Source: an uncultured Kiritimatiellota bacterium
GTDB taxonomy: Bacteria; Verrucomicrobiota; Kiritimatiellia; RFP12; UBA1067
DNA: 33,122 nt
Direction of reading: 5' to 3'
Assembly (NCBI GenBank): GCA_934635385.1
Contig: CAKTZI010000041.1
Coordinates: 1-33,122 of the forward strand
The notes beneath the pieces are model-generated. The model was not told where the DNA came from. It saw nothing but the letters and a program-made list of their open reading frames with translations, and did not search any database. Below, piece after piece: positions 1 to 9,400 of the stretch (position 1 is the first letter of the stretch; each line of letters starts with the position of its first letter). A program made the position numbers and the translations under genes.

Positions 1-94
1 GGCTGCGCCCGCCCCCAATCCGCCGACACGAAACCGTCGGATATCTATCTCGACAAATCATGGATTTGGAATCTCTGGCCAGTCCGCGAAGTCC

Positions 95-1516
95 TCAGCG
101 CACGATGGCGGCGCGCGCGGCGGCGAGGTCGGCGAACTCCCCGGCGGCGATCATCTGCACGATGAGGTTGCCGATGGCCGTGCCCTCCGTCGGGCCCGCG
201 AAGACCTCCAGCCCCGTCGCCTCGGCCGTGAGCGCGTTGAGGTAGAGATCCTTCGAGCCGCCGCCGACGATGTTGACCGACGTGTACGTCACGCCCGTGA
301 TCTCGGAAAGGTTGCGGATCGCGTCCGCATAGCACTCGGCAAGCGACCGGTAGACGCACTGCATGAGCTCGCCCACCGTCGCCGGGGGCGTTCCCTCCGC
401 CGCAGCCGCCGCGAGCACTTCGCCGACCATCGACTTCGGATTGAGGAACCGCGCGTCGTTGACGTCAACCGTGAGCCGGTAGTCGCTCGCCTCGCGCGCG
501 CTCATCTCCAGGTCGGCGAAGGAATACTTCTTCCCCTTCTCGTAGTCGCCAAGCGCCTTCAGGGCCTCGATCGTCTCGTCGCGCTCCTTGCCCTCGACGT
601 AGCTCACGCCGTTCAGCTCGCGGCGGATGGACTGGATCATCCAGAGGCCCATGATGTTCTTGAGGAAGCGGTAGCGCCCCCACGCGCCGCCCTCGTTCGT
701 GAAGTTCGCCTCGCGCGCCGCCTTCGTCGTGATCGGCGCGGCGTTCTCGACGCCGAGCAGCGACCACGTGCCGCTCGACAGGTAGACGGCCTTGTCGTCG
801 CGCGCCGGGACGGCGAGATACGCCGAGCCCGTGTCGTGCAGCGCCGGCAGGACGACCTTGACGCCCCTGTAGGCACCGACCGTCGCGCCCGGCATCTCCA
901 GCTTGCCGAAGAGCCGCGTCGGCAGGCCGAGCCGTTCGATGAGGTCGAAGTCCCAGTCTTTCTTCGCCGCGTCGAGCAGCGCCGTCGTCGAGGAGTCCGT
1001 GTACTCGTGGACGATCTTCCCCGTCAGCGCGTAGTTGATGTATTCCGGCACGGTCAGGAAGTGCGCGGCCCGCGCCAGCTGCTCCGGGTGCTCCTTCTTC
1101 AGCGCCCAGAGCTGGTAGATCGTGTTGTACGGGGCCTTCTGCAACCCGACGCGCCGGTAGAGATCGGCGAAGGAGATGACTGTGGCCTCGATCTCCTCGG
1201 CCGCGCCCTGCGTGCGCGCGTCGCGGTAGGCGACCGTATCGCCCACGATCTGTCCCTGCTCGTCCAGGAGAACGAAGTCGACGCCCCATGTGTCGAGGCC
1301 AATCGATTCGACAGGCCCCTTCGCGAGCGCCGCGTCGATGCCGGCCTTGACGGACGCGACAAGCTTCTCGATGTCCCAGCAGTCGTGGCCGTTGCGCACG
1401 ACCTGCGCGTTGTCGAAGCGGTAGACCTCCTCAAGAGCGATCTTCCCGTTCTCGACCCTGCCGAGGATGTGCCGTCCCGAGGACGCGCCGATGTCAATTG
1501 CAAGATAGTTTTTCAT
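95..1516 (-). CDS. rhaB: Rhamnulokinase
   Basis: FGGY-family sugar kinase of 473 residues (E. coli RhaB is 489) that would phosphorylate L-rhamnulose to rhamnulose-1-phosphate in the cytoplasm. The N-terminal nucleotide motif reads AIDIGASSGRHILG, followed by the substrate-side DTWGVDFVLLD near residue 85, the central GTWSLLG, and the C-terminal adenosine motif with VGGGSKDLYLN and GPTEGTAIGN. I start at the ATG at 1516 (MKNYLAIDIG); a frame opening nine codons earlier would begin upstream of the predicted transcription start. No Shine-Dalgarno is visible and the ATG lies 9 nt behind an extended -10 box, so translation may be leaderless. No other rhamnose genes (isomerase, aldolase) are in the window. 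The 94 bases beyond its stop hold no gene I can support. Confidence 0.93.
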   Translation of the reverse strand: MKNYLAIDIGASSGRHILGRVENGKIALEEVYRFDNAQVVRNGHDCWDIEKLVASVKAGIDAALAKGPVESIGLDTWGVDFVLLDEQGQIVGDTVAYRDARTQGAAEEIEATVISFADLYRRVGLQKAPYNTIYQLWALKKEHPEQLARAAHFLTVPEYINYALTGKIVHEYTDSSTTALLDAAKKDWDFDLIERLGLPTRLFGKLEMPGATVGAYRGVKVVLPALHDTGSAYLAVPARDDKAVYLSSGTWSLLGVENAAPITTKAAREANFTNEGGAWGRYRFLKNIMGLWMIQSIRRELNGVSYVEGKERDETIEALKALGDYEKGKKYSFADLEMSAREASDYRLTVDVNDARFLNPKSMVGEVLAAAAAEGTPPATVGELMQCVYRSLAECYADAIRNLSEITGVTYTSVNIVGGGSKDLYLNALTAEATGLEVFAGPTEGTAIGNLIVQMIAAGEFADLAAARAAIVR

Positions 1517-1525
1517 TTGCCGACT

Positions 1526-1555
1526 AGTATACCACAAATTCACCGCCTGCGTCAG
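1526..1555 (-). promoter_or_regulatory. Promoter of rhaB (extended -10)
   Basis: On the minus strand TGGTATACT (1526-1534) is an extended -10. A weak -35 (CTGACG, 1550-1555) lies 18 nt upstream. The predicted start of transcription is about 1518, almost on the rhaB ATG. Confidence 0.55.
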
Positions 1556-1579
1556 CCCTGCCGCGTTTTCACGGCGCCA

Positions 1580-1609
1580 TTGACAGCGCGGCGCGTCTTT
1601 TGATATATT
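1580..1609 (+). promoter_or_regulatory. Promoter of hrpA
   Basis: A perfect TTGACA (1580-1585), an 18-nt spacer ending in TGA, and TATATT (1604-1609). Transcription would start near 1616, which rules out the in-frame ATG at 1600 and favours a start at 1654 or 1663. It is divergent from the rhaB promoter, with the two -35 boxes only about 25 bp apart. Confidence 0.65.
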
Positions 1610-1653
1610 CGCGACCGAGTCCGAACAGCAGGCGCAGCAAGAGCCTCGCCCCC

Positions 1654-4600
1654 ATGACGCAGATGACGATAACCTATCCCGAAGAGCTTCCGGTCTCCGC
1701 GCACCGCGCGGAGATTCTCGCGGCCGTGCGCGCGCATCCCGTCGTCATCGTCTGCGGCGACACCGGCTCGGGCAAGACGACGCAGCTCCCCAAGATGATG
1801 CTCGAGCTCGGACGCGGCGCCCGGGGCCGCCGCATCGCCGTCACCCAGCCACGCCGCCTCGCCGCCGTGACGATGGCCGAGCGCGTCGCGGACGAGCTGA
1901 AGGCCCCCGTCGGGCAACTCGTCGGCTACCGCCACCGCTACGCGCGCGAGCTCTCCGACGAGACGCGCGTCGAGTTCCTGACGGACGGCGTCCTCCTCGC
2001 CGAGACGAGGTCCGACGCCCTTCTCCGCGCCTACGACACGGTCATCGTGGACGAGGCGCACGAGCGTTCGCTCAACGTCGACTTTCTCCTCGGCATCCTC
2101 AAGCGCATTCTCGCGCGCCGCCGCGACCTCAAGGTCGTCATCGCGTCCGCGACGATGGACACGGAGAAGTTCGCCGCGTTCTTCGCGGCGCCCGTCGTCA
2201 CCGTGCCGGGGCGGCTCTTCCCGATCGACATCCGCTACCGCGCGCCCGACGACGCGGACGCGCCCGACCTGCCGACGACCGTGGCCGAAGCCGTGCGCGA
2301 GCTCCCGGAGACGGGCGACGTCCTCGTCTTCCTCCCCGGCGAACGCGACATCCGCGAGACGGGCGCGCACCTGGAGACCTGCTTCGGCCCCCGCTTCGAC
2401 GTCATCCCCCTGCTGGCCTCGCTCCCCGCCGCCGAGCAGCGGCGCGCCTTCCGGCTCTCCGCCCGCCGCCGCATCGTCCTCGCGACGAACGTCGCCGAGA
2501 CGTCCGTCACGATCCCCGGCATCCGCGCCGTCGTCGACTCGGGCCTCGCGCGCATCTCCCGCTATCTCCACCGCACGCAGGTCCAGCGGCTGCAGGTCGA
2601 GCCGGTCTCGCAGGCCTCGGCGCGCCAGCGCGCGGGCCGCTGCGGGCGCCTCGGCCCCGGCACGTGCATCCGCCTCTATTCCGAAGAGGACTTCCGCGCG
2701 CGCGAGGCCTACACCGCGCCCGAAGTCCTGCGCGCCTCGCTCGCGGGCGTCATCCTCACGATGCTCGACCTGCGCCTCGGCGCGATCGACGACTTCCCGT
2801 TCGTCGATCCGCCCAAGCCCGTGATGGTGCGCGAAGGCCTGAAGGAGCTCCTGGAGCTCGGCGCGATCAAGAGCGGCTACCGGCTCACCGACATCGGGCG
2901 CAAGCTCGCGCGCATCCCGCTGGAGCCGCGTCTCGCGCGCATGCTGGTCGCGGCGAGCGAAAACGCCGTCCTGCCGTTCGTCCTGCCGATTGTCTCGGCC
3001 ATGGCGTGCGACGACCCGCGCCGCCGGCCGATCGACGCAAGGGAGAAGGCCGCGCAGGCTCACGCGAAATGGCGCGTGCCGAAGTCGGACTTCCTCTCGA
3101 CGCGCGCGCTCTGGGACTGGTGGGCGCACGAGACGGACGCGCTGTCGCAGTCCCGGGCGCGCAAGCTTGCGCTGGCGAACTACCTCGCCTGGCCGAAGCT
3201 GCGCGAATGGCGCGACCTCACGCGCCAGCTCGAGGCCCTCTGCCGACGGCTGGGCCTCTCCTTCGCCGAAATCCCGCACGGGAAGACCGCGAAGGAGCGG
3301 GACGTCTTCTTCGCCGCCGTCCACATGGCCCTGCTGACCGGGCTGCTCGGACGCCTCGGCCACTACCACGCGGAAGACCGCGCGTATCGCGGCGCCCACG
3401 CCCTGCGCTTCGCCCTCCATCCGGGCTCGGCGCTGAAGCGGGAGAAGAGCCCCCCCGACTGGATTGTCGCGGGCGAGCTCGTCGACACGGCGCGCCTCTA
3501 CGCGCGCACCGCTGCCGAGATCGATCCCGCCTGGATCGAGCCCGTCGCCGGGGACCTCTGCAAGCGCCATGTCCACTCGCCCCAGTGGGACGCGGCCAGC
3601 GGCTTCGTGCGCGCGACCGAGCAGGTCACGCTCTACGGGCTCGTCATCGTCGAGGCGCGGCGGTGCGACTACGCCCGGTTCGACCCCGCCGGCGCACGCG
3701 AGATCCTCTTTCGCCACGGCCTGCTCGGCGGCGAGTTCCCGCAGCCGCCGCCGGCCCTCCGCGAGACGCTGGCCTTCCTCCGCGCGCTTCGCGCACGCGC
3801 CGAGAAGACGCGCACGCCCGAGACCTTTGACGAAGGCCGGCTCCTCGCGCACTTCGCCGCCGCCGTCCCCGCCGCCGTCACGAACGCGCCCGCGCTCAGG
3901 AAATGGCTCGCGCGCGCGACGCCCGACGAACTGGGCCGCTTCCGCCTGAAGCGCGCGGACTGGTGGCCCGACGAGGCGATGGCCGCGCGCGACTTCCCCG
4001 ACACGCTCAAGGTCGCCGGCGCGACGCTGCGGCTCACCTACCGCAACGCGCCGGACGACCCCGAAGAGGACGGCCTCACGTGCACCGTCAGGAAGCGCGA
4101 TGCCGCCGCGCTCGACCTGTGGCGCGACGACTGGCTCGTCCCCGGCCTTCTCCGCCGCAAGGTCTCGTACCTGCTCCTGTCGTTGCCGAACTCCCTCCAG
4201 CGGCTCCTCAAGCCGCTCGACGAGAGCCTGGCGATCCTCATGGATCTCCTCGGCGAGCCGAAGGACACGCTGGAGCGGACGGTTCGCCGCGCCGTCCGGG
4301 AGCGCTGGGGGTTCCGCATCCCCGACGACGCCTGGGCCCGCGTCCGTCTGCCGCCCTACCTCCGCGCGCGCTTCGTCGTCCGTGACGACGCCGACGGGCG
4401 CATTCTCCTCGCGACGCGCGACAAGGCCGCCGCGTGCGCGCTCGGACAAGGCGAGGCGATGCGCTTCAGGCCGCCGCCGCCCGAGCGGACGCTCGCCGAA
4501 CGCCTGGCCGGCCACGTGCCGTTCTCCTTTCGCGGCAAGCTGCCGCTGGTCTGCACGCTCTTCCTGGGCGAGCGCGACTGGCGCGAAGAGGCGTTCAAGG

Positions 4601-5127
4601 CCGACGTGCGCGAAGGCGCGATCCGGGCGACGCTGAACGAGGCGAAGACCGACGTCCGCTCGACCGAGGAGCTGTTGCGCGCCGAAGCCGAGATCCTGCG
4701 GATCGTCCGCGAGACCATCGACGCCGTCCAGGCGCTCGACGCGCAGCTCGCGACGGGCGCCTATCCCGAGTCGACCGCGGACGCCGTGATGGAAGATCTC
4801 GCCTGGCTCACGTTCCGGGGCTTCCCCAAGGTCGTTCCGCTTGAGATCCTCCGCCGCTATGCGCGCTACCTCAAGGCCGTCGACGTGCGCCTCGCGCGCG
4901 CCAAGGTCTCGCCCGCCTCCGACCGCGCGAAGGACGCACGCTTCGCGCCCTACTGGCAACGCTACCGGGAGGCCCTGAAAGACCGCGTCCATGCGGATGC
5001 CGACGCACTCACGCGCTATCGCTGGCTTCTTGAGGAGTTCCGCATCCAGCTCTTCGCCCCCGAGCTCAAGACCTTCGAGAAGGTCAGCGAGAAGCGGCTG
5101 GACGAAATCGCCCTCAGACGCCCCTGA
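1654..5127 (+). CDS. hrpA: ATP-dependent DEAH-box RNA helicase HrpA
   Basis: Large DEAH-box 3'-to-5' RNA helicase. Counting from the ATG at 1654 (1157 residues), the Walker A GDTGSGKTT is at about 35-43, DEAH at 133-136, SAT at 165-167 and the motif VI QRAGRCGR at 325-332. These are followed by winged-helix/ratchet and OB-like regions and the long C-terminal extension (DUF3418 type) that distinguishes HrpA from HrpB. E. coli HrpA is 1300 residues, so this one lacks some N-terminal sequence, as many homologues do. The ATG at 1663 is an equally possible start; neither has a clear ribosome site. HrpA acts on mRNA and on ribosomes in translation quality control. The stop codon lies 14 bp inside the convergent tetR-family gene. 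A very long open frame on the opposite strand is a GC-bias shadow. Confidence 0.94.
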   Translation: MTQMTITYPEELPVSAHRAEILAAVRAHPVVIVCGDTGSGKTTQLPKMMLELGRGARGRRIAVTQPRRLAAVTMAERVADELKAPVGQLVGYRHRYARELSDETRVEFLTDGVLLAETRSDALLRAYDTVIVDEAHERSLNVDFLLGILKRILARRRDLKVVIASATMDTEKFAAFFAAPVVTVPGRLFPIDIRYRAPDDADAPDLPTTVAEAVRELPETGDVLVFLPGERDIRETGAHLETCFGPRFDVIPLLASLPAAEQRRAFRLSARRRIVLATNVAETSVTIPGIRAVVDSGLARISRYLHRTQVQRLQVEPVSQASARQRAGRCGRLGPGTCIRLYSEEDFRAREAYTAPEVLRASLAGVILTMLDLRLGAIDDFPFVDPPKPVMVREGLKELLELGAIKSGYRLTDIGRKLARIPLEPRLARMLVAASENAVLPFVLPIVSAMACDDPRRRPIDAREKAAQAHAKWRVPKSDFLSTRALWDWWAHETDALSQSRARKLALANYLAWPKLREWRDLTRQLEALCRRLGLSFAEIPHGKTAKERDVFFAAVHMALLTGLLGRLGHYHAEDRAYRGAHALRFALHPGSALKREKSPPDWIVAGELVDTARLYARTAAEIDPAWIEPVAGDLCKRHVHSPQWDAASGFVRATEQVTLYGLVIVEARRCDYARFDPAGAREILFRHGLLGGEFPQPPPALRETLAFLRALRARAEKTRTPETFDEGRLLAHFAAAVPAAVTNAPALRKWLARATPDELGRFRLKRADWWPDEAMAARDFPDTLKVAGATLRLTYRNAPDDPEEDGLTCTVRKRDAAALDLWRDDWLVPGLLRRKVSYLLLSLPNSLQRLLKPLDESLAILMDLLGEPKDTLERTVRRAVRERWGFRIPDDAWARVRLPPYLRARFVVRDDADGRILLATRDKAAACALGQGEAMRFRPPPPERTLAERLAGHVPFSFRGKLPLVCTLFLGERDWREEAFKADVREGAIRATLNEAKTDVRSTEELLRAEAEILRIVRETIDAVQALDAQLATGAYPESTADAVMEDLAWLTFRGFPKVVPLEILRRYARYLKAVDVRLARAKVSPASDRAKDARFAPYWQRYREALKDRVHADADALTRYRWLLEEFRIQLFAPELKTFEKVSEKRLDEIALRRP

Positions 5128-5731
5128 ACTTCAGGCCGCCGAAGATGCGGTCGCAGACGAACGCGACGAACGCCTGCCGCCATTCGCCCTCGGTGACGCC
5201 CGGCGGACGGTGACGCTGACGCCATTCGGGATGGTAGAGCGCATAGGCGCCAAGCTGGACCCAGATGGACGCCGACCACAGGTAGGCCTCGCGGTCGTTG
5301 TCAGTCGCCATGCGCATGAGACGGAAGAGCCGGTTGCGCGCGGGACGCGCGAAATGCTCCTCCAGGTAGTCCTTCATCTTCGACGGACGCATGGCCTCCT
5401 GCCGGAAGATGCCCGCCGCGTGCGCGCCGACGCCAAGCTTCGCGTGAAAAGCCTCCGCAAACGTCTCGACCCAGGTGCGAACGGCCGCCTTCCAGGTGCG
5501 CGCGTCGCGGACGCCCGCCACGACGGCGGCCATGTCCGAACCGTGCGTCGTCTCGTAGACGCGCTCGACACATTCGCGGTAGAGCCCTTCCTTGCTGCGG
5601 AAATGGTAGTTCACGAGCGCGCCGTTGACCTTGGCCGCGCGGCAGATCTCCCGCACGGTCACGCCCGCCAGACCCTTCTCGGCAAAGAGCCGCGTCGCGG
5701 CCCCGATGATCTTCTCCCTTGTCCTGTCCAT
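5114..5731 (-). CDS. TetR/AcrR-family transcriptional regulator
   Basis: A 205-residue one-component repressor. The N-terminal helix-turn-helix is typical: an ATRLFAEKG entry helix, then VTVREICRAAKVNGALVNYHF at about residues 23-45, followed by the SKEGLY segment. The C-terminal ligand/dimer domain resembles the CerR/DUF1956 group (an FRQEAMRPS segment near residue 110). Its effector cannot be read from the sequence. The start at 5731 is supported by GGAG placed 5 nt upstream. It overlaps the convergent hrpA end by 14 bp and follows the 51-codon frame ending at 5745 by 13 bp, so it could be read through from the accessory operon above it. No efflux pump or enzyme target sits beside it. Confidence 0.88.
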   Translation of the reverse strand: MDRTREKIIGAATRLFAEKGLAGVTVREICRAAKVNGALVNYHFRSKEGLYRECVERVYETTHGSDMAAVVAGVRDARTWKAAVRTWVETFAEAFHAKLGVGAHAAGIFRQEAMRPSKMKDYLEEHFARPARNRLFRLMRMATDNDREAYLWSASIWVQLGAYALYHPEWRQRHRPPGVTEGEWRQAFVAFVCDRIFGGLKFRGV

Positions 5732-5744
5732 TTTTCTCCGTTCC

Positions 5745-5900
5745 CTATCCTCGTTTAGTCGTGTGCCGGATCTCGTTCGTCACCCCGATGACCACATAGT
5801 CCTGAACGTCCGCTGCCGCCTCATCGAACCGAAACGGCGCGGCATTCGCACATGAGCCGCCCAGCAGGGCCGTCACGAAAAACATATTGGCCCGTCTCAT
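5745..5900 (-). CDS. Small putative exported peptide (51 aa), translationally coupled
   Basis: I do not recognise this frame. It starts at an ATG whose last two bases form the stop of the preceding 171-codon gene (ATGA at 5897-5900). The N-terminus MRRANMFFVTALLGGSCANA looks like a short signal peptide; a lipoprotein reading at Cys17 is possible but the lipobox is poor. The remainder is acidic, then basic. It could be a real small secreted protein, or the start of a gene whose 3' part was lost when the island recombined next to tetR. Confidence 0.4.
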   Translation of the reverse strand: MRRANMFFVTALLGGSCANAAPFRFDEAAADVQDYVVIGVTNEIRHTTKRG

Positions 5901-6412
5901 TTGGACACTGTGTCTTGCGACGCGAGTGGAAGCAGCTGTAATCCATAGAGACATCTATCTTTTGCCATGCGCGCCGACCTGGCTGTTGGTTCGGACTCGG
6001 AAACCAAGCACGCGGAATTTGTGGAAATATCCGCGCCCATCGAGCGAAGATCCTTTTTGTATGCCAAGATGAAACTCACTGTCCCTTTCATATTGCGCAT
6101 TGGCATGAACGACAGCGAAAGATGCCGGTCACAGACCGTGAATTCTGAATCGCAAGGCACAGAAACAACCTTTCCGTACTGACTAATCTGAGGATCTTGA
6201 CTGCCAATCGTGTAAAGGTAGCGTCCTCCTAACTTCTTGAATGTGAACACGACATTCGTGCCTGTGGACTCAATGGAATCAAAGAATGTCTTTAACGTGG
6301 CTTCCGTGATTTCCGGTTGCTGCACGGACGCACTTCCACTAGCAATGAGCATCAGCATCCCGACTGACAAGACTGCTGTCGCGTGTATACATGATTTTTT
6401 GCTTACTTTCAT
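5897..6412 (-). CDS. Hypothetical exported protein (171 aa), candidate immunity/partner of the TSP3 metallopeptidase protein
   Basis: No family recognised. The start at 6412 is fixed by AGGTG 6 nt upstream. The frame stays open another 110 codons upstream, but that part lies inside the TSP3 gene and is not coding. Residues 1-29 form a classical signal peptide (a KVSKKSC basic start, hydrophobic core, SGSAS cleavage region), so the protein should be periplasmic. The mature part is beta-rich looking with four cysteines, compatible with disulfides. It begins 43 bp after the TSP3 protein stop, on the same strand and with the same AT-richer composition as that protein's C-terminal region. This is the usual position of an immunity gene behind a polymorphic toxin, but that role is inference only. 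Confidence 0.65.
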   Translation of the reverse strand: MKVSKKSCIHATAVLSVGMLMLIASGSASVQQPEITEATLKTFFDSIESTGTNVVFTFKKLGGRYLYTIGSQDPQISQYGKVVSVPCDSEFTVCDRHLSLSFMPMRNMKGTVSFILAYKKDLRSMGADISTNSACLVSESEPTARSARMAKDRCLYGLQLLPLASQDTVSK

Positions 6413-6455
6413 TATCACCTTCCGTTTTTGCATGACTTGCTTATAGTAGAATAAA

Positions 6456-9400
6456 TTACCTTTGAACCTTTGGGCCATATTGATTCTTATGCTGACAACC
6501 AGGATTTGACCAATCAGAAGCCGGATACATAGGTATTGAAAGCGACTGTTCGATCTTACGACAACGAACCTCGTCATCCCCATATCTCTGATAGTTCTCT
6601 CCCAAATTATAAGTGTTTGGATTGTTTGGATGCGTAGCCATTCCGTCCAAAGACCCCTCCTCTGACGTCGGAATGCCATCACCATCCGGATCCTCCCCCT
6701 GACCATGGAATCTATCGTAGATGTCAAGATGATGCGCCTCATGCTGTATGGTTTCCGCTACGCACCGAATACCCTTCCCGTTGCCCGTAACAACAACAAT
6801 TCCCAAACCATCCAATGAAGATTCATAGGATTCTGGCCCCGAATTCACCATGGCCGCACGCAGTCCCAAGCGAATTAACCTGTCAACGCCTGGCAGCGTA
6901 TAGCCATAAACCGCCGTATCATCATACAGGCAATTCTGATTGATCCCGCAAACGGCGCCGTCCCGCCAGTAATAGAACCAGTTGGGACAATTCGGACAGG
7001 TCGTGCAAGGCGGGTGGTTCTTGCCGGACTTTGGGAAGAAGACCTCGAAATCCTGTGAAATCGTCATCCCGCGGCACGTAAAGGTCGCGGTCTTTCGGCC
7101 AAATCCGCTGTTGCGTGTCGGATAGCCTTGATACGTCGCACGGGCGGCGAGAATCGTATGCGCAGCCTCATCAAAGCCCTCGTCCGTTCTTGCCGCCGCA
7201 GAGCCATCTGGACTGTCCTCTGACCACGTGAGCGTCGCTCCCTGTATTGTGGGGAGAGTGAACTCCCCTGCAAGCCCAAGTGCTTTAGGAAGCGCCGGCT
7301 GAACCTCGACCTGAAGCAATACCGACAAGGCGGACGTGCTATCGTCATACGTAAACTCGTTCTGCCCGATTCCTTTTTCGGACTGTGCAGATTTCACCGG
7401 ATCACCTGCAGGAGTACGGAAATCAAACTTCAGCACGTAGACGCTGGCGACCTTCCCCTCGCCGGAGAACGCCGTACTCGTGTCGTCCACGCCGAAAAGG
7501 GAGTCGTCGTCCACGAGAACCACATTGGGCGGCAGTTCGCCGGACTGCGCCAACGTGTAGTCATAGTCGGTCTCCACCCCCGGCTTCGTCCCCGCATGCG
7601 CGAGGCGAACCTCGTACCGCCACCCCGGCTTGAGGAACGCCGTCCGCGTCTCGCACGCGCCGTAGTCCGCGTTGACCCAGGCGAAGGGGGACGGCCGTTC
7701 GCCCCGCCCCTCGGCCGGCGTGACCGTCAGGCGATACTTCTCCGAATGGCTGCCGCTGTGGTCGCCAAAGCAAAGCGACACCCGGACGCGGCTGTTCGGC
7801 CTGCCCTCGTCCGAGGCATCGGACGGATCGCTGCACTGCGCAACCTCCGCACCGTCCCAGGTGCCGTCGCCGTCCGTGTCTTTGTTGCGCGGATCCGTGC
7901 CGTAGGCGCATTCCTCCTCGTTCGTGAGGCCGTCGCCGTCGGGGTCTGCGTCAGCGTCGTTGTCAGGGTCGTCGTCCGTCGCGTTGTCCACGGCCGGGTC
8001 ATACCCCGACTCATGTTCCCAGCCGTCGTCCATCCCGTCACCGTCCGTGTCCGGCTGGCACGGGTCTGTGCCCAAGGCCACCTCAAGGCCGTCAGGAAGC
8101 CCGTCACAGTCCGTATCGACACGAAACGGGTCTGTTCCGCGACTGATTTCCGCGCCGTCGTTCAGCCCGTCGCCGTCGGTGTCGGCGTTCAACGGGTCTG
8201 TCCCCCACTGCTGCTCCTCACGGTTCGTCAGACCGTCCCCGTCCGGGTCGGCGTCTGCGCCGTCATTGCCGTCCGCCGACTTCGGATCGAGCCCGTTGGA
8301 GACCTCCCATCCGTCCTTCAGTCCGTCGCCGTCCGAATCCGCGCTTTTCGGGTCTAAGCCCCGCTCTACCTCATATGAATCTGAAAGCCCGTCCCCGTCT
8401 GTGTCGGCGCTGGTCGGGCTTGTCCCGTACACATTCACTTCCAGACCGTCCGAAAGCCCGTCCCCGTCCATGTCGGCGCGAAGCGGATCCGTGCAAAGGC
8501 CAAGGTGATACTCGACCGTCGTTCGCGGCAGGATCGGCCCGCGCTCCGCAAAGTCCCACGTCAGGTTGTAGTACCCGTTCGCCGTGACGACCCGCTTGTT
8601 CTGCACGCCCACGACGGCCCCTTCGCCGTCCATCCAGTAGTCGCTCGCGAGGTAGCTGACTCGGATGACGTTTCCCGTGCCGGACGGCACGGCCACCTGA
8701 TAGGTCATGCCAATCGGCGAATACGGCGCTTTCCTCACGTCATGGAACTCGACGACGTAGGAGCCGTCGCCTACCATGCCTGCCCTGATGTAGGAATTCG
8801 TGTCCCCCTTGCAGAGATACGAGCTGTTCCAGTAGGCGGCGACCAGGATGCTGCCGGTGTTCCACACGCTTCGGTCGAGCGGCGTCGGCCCCGGCGGGAA
8901 AATCCAGGCGTTGCCGTCCCCGGCGGCCGAAAACGAGATGTAGCCGGTCTCAAAGGCCATGAGGGACGTCAGGGGCAGTTCGGCGACGACATGCTGCGAG
9001 CGAATCGGGCGGGATGTCGCCTGGCACCACCAGCTGGAGATGCCCGACCCCATCGACTCCTGCCAATATCCCGTGTTGTACGTCGGGCTGAACGCGGACG
9101 TGTCATGCCAGACGAAGCCGTCGGCCATCTGGATGGAGCCAACCTCGTCGCCGTCATTCAGCCCATCGCCGTCCGTGTCCGCGCACAGGGGGTCTGTCCC
9201 CAGGGACAGTTCCGCGCCGTCCGGCAGCCCGTCGCAGTCCGTGTCGGGGTTTGCGGGGTCTGTCCCCAGCGTCCACGCCTCGTAGGCGTCCGAGAGGCCG
9301 TCGCCGTCCGTGTCAGCCTGCGTGGCAAGCCGGAAGAACGCCATGCGTGCCATCGCGTTCGTCGAAAAGCTGCCCACGTCGATCTCGACAGCCACCGGGG

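Noticed and set aside
1552..4992. A 1146-codon open frame on the strand opposite hrpA, and similar long frames opposite ppdK, pilB and rhs
   Set aside because: Arg/Gly/Ala-rich translations without motifs, created by the strong third-position GC bias of the real genes.
5123..5135. Palindrome CCTGAACTTCAGG at the hrpA/tetR convergence as a terminator
   Set aside because: A one-base loop and no T-run, and both stop-codon regions are coding here.
6413..6742. N-terminal extension of the 171-residue exported protein
   Set aside because: It lies inside the TSP3 gene in another frame; the strong ribosome site and signal peptide begin at 6412.
7860..9320. Regularly spaced repeats in the TSP3 gene as a CRISPR array or tandem DNA repeat
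   Set aside because: The units are degenerate and follow the codon frame of calcium-binding TSP3 repeats; there are no unique spacers of constant length.
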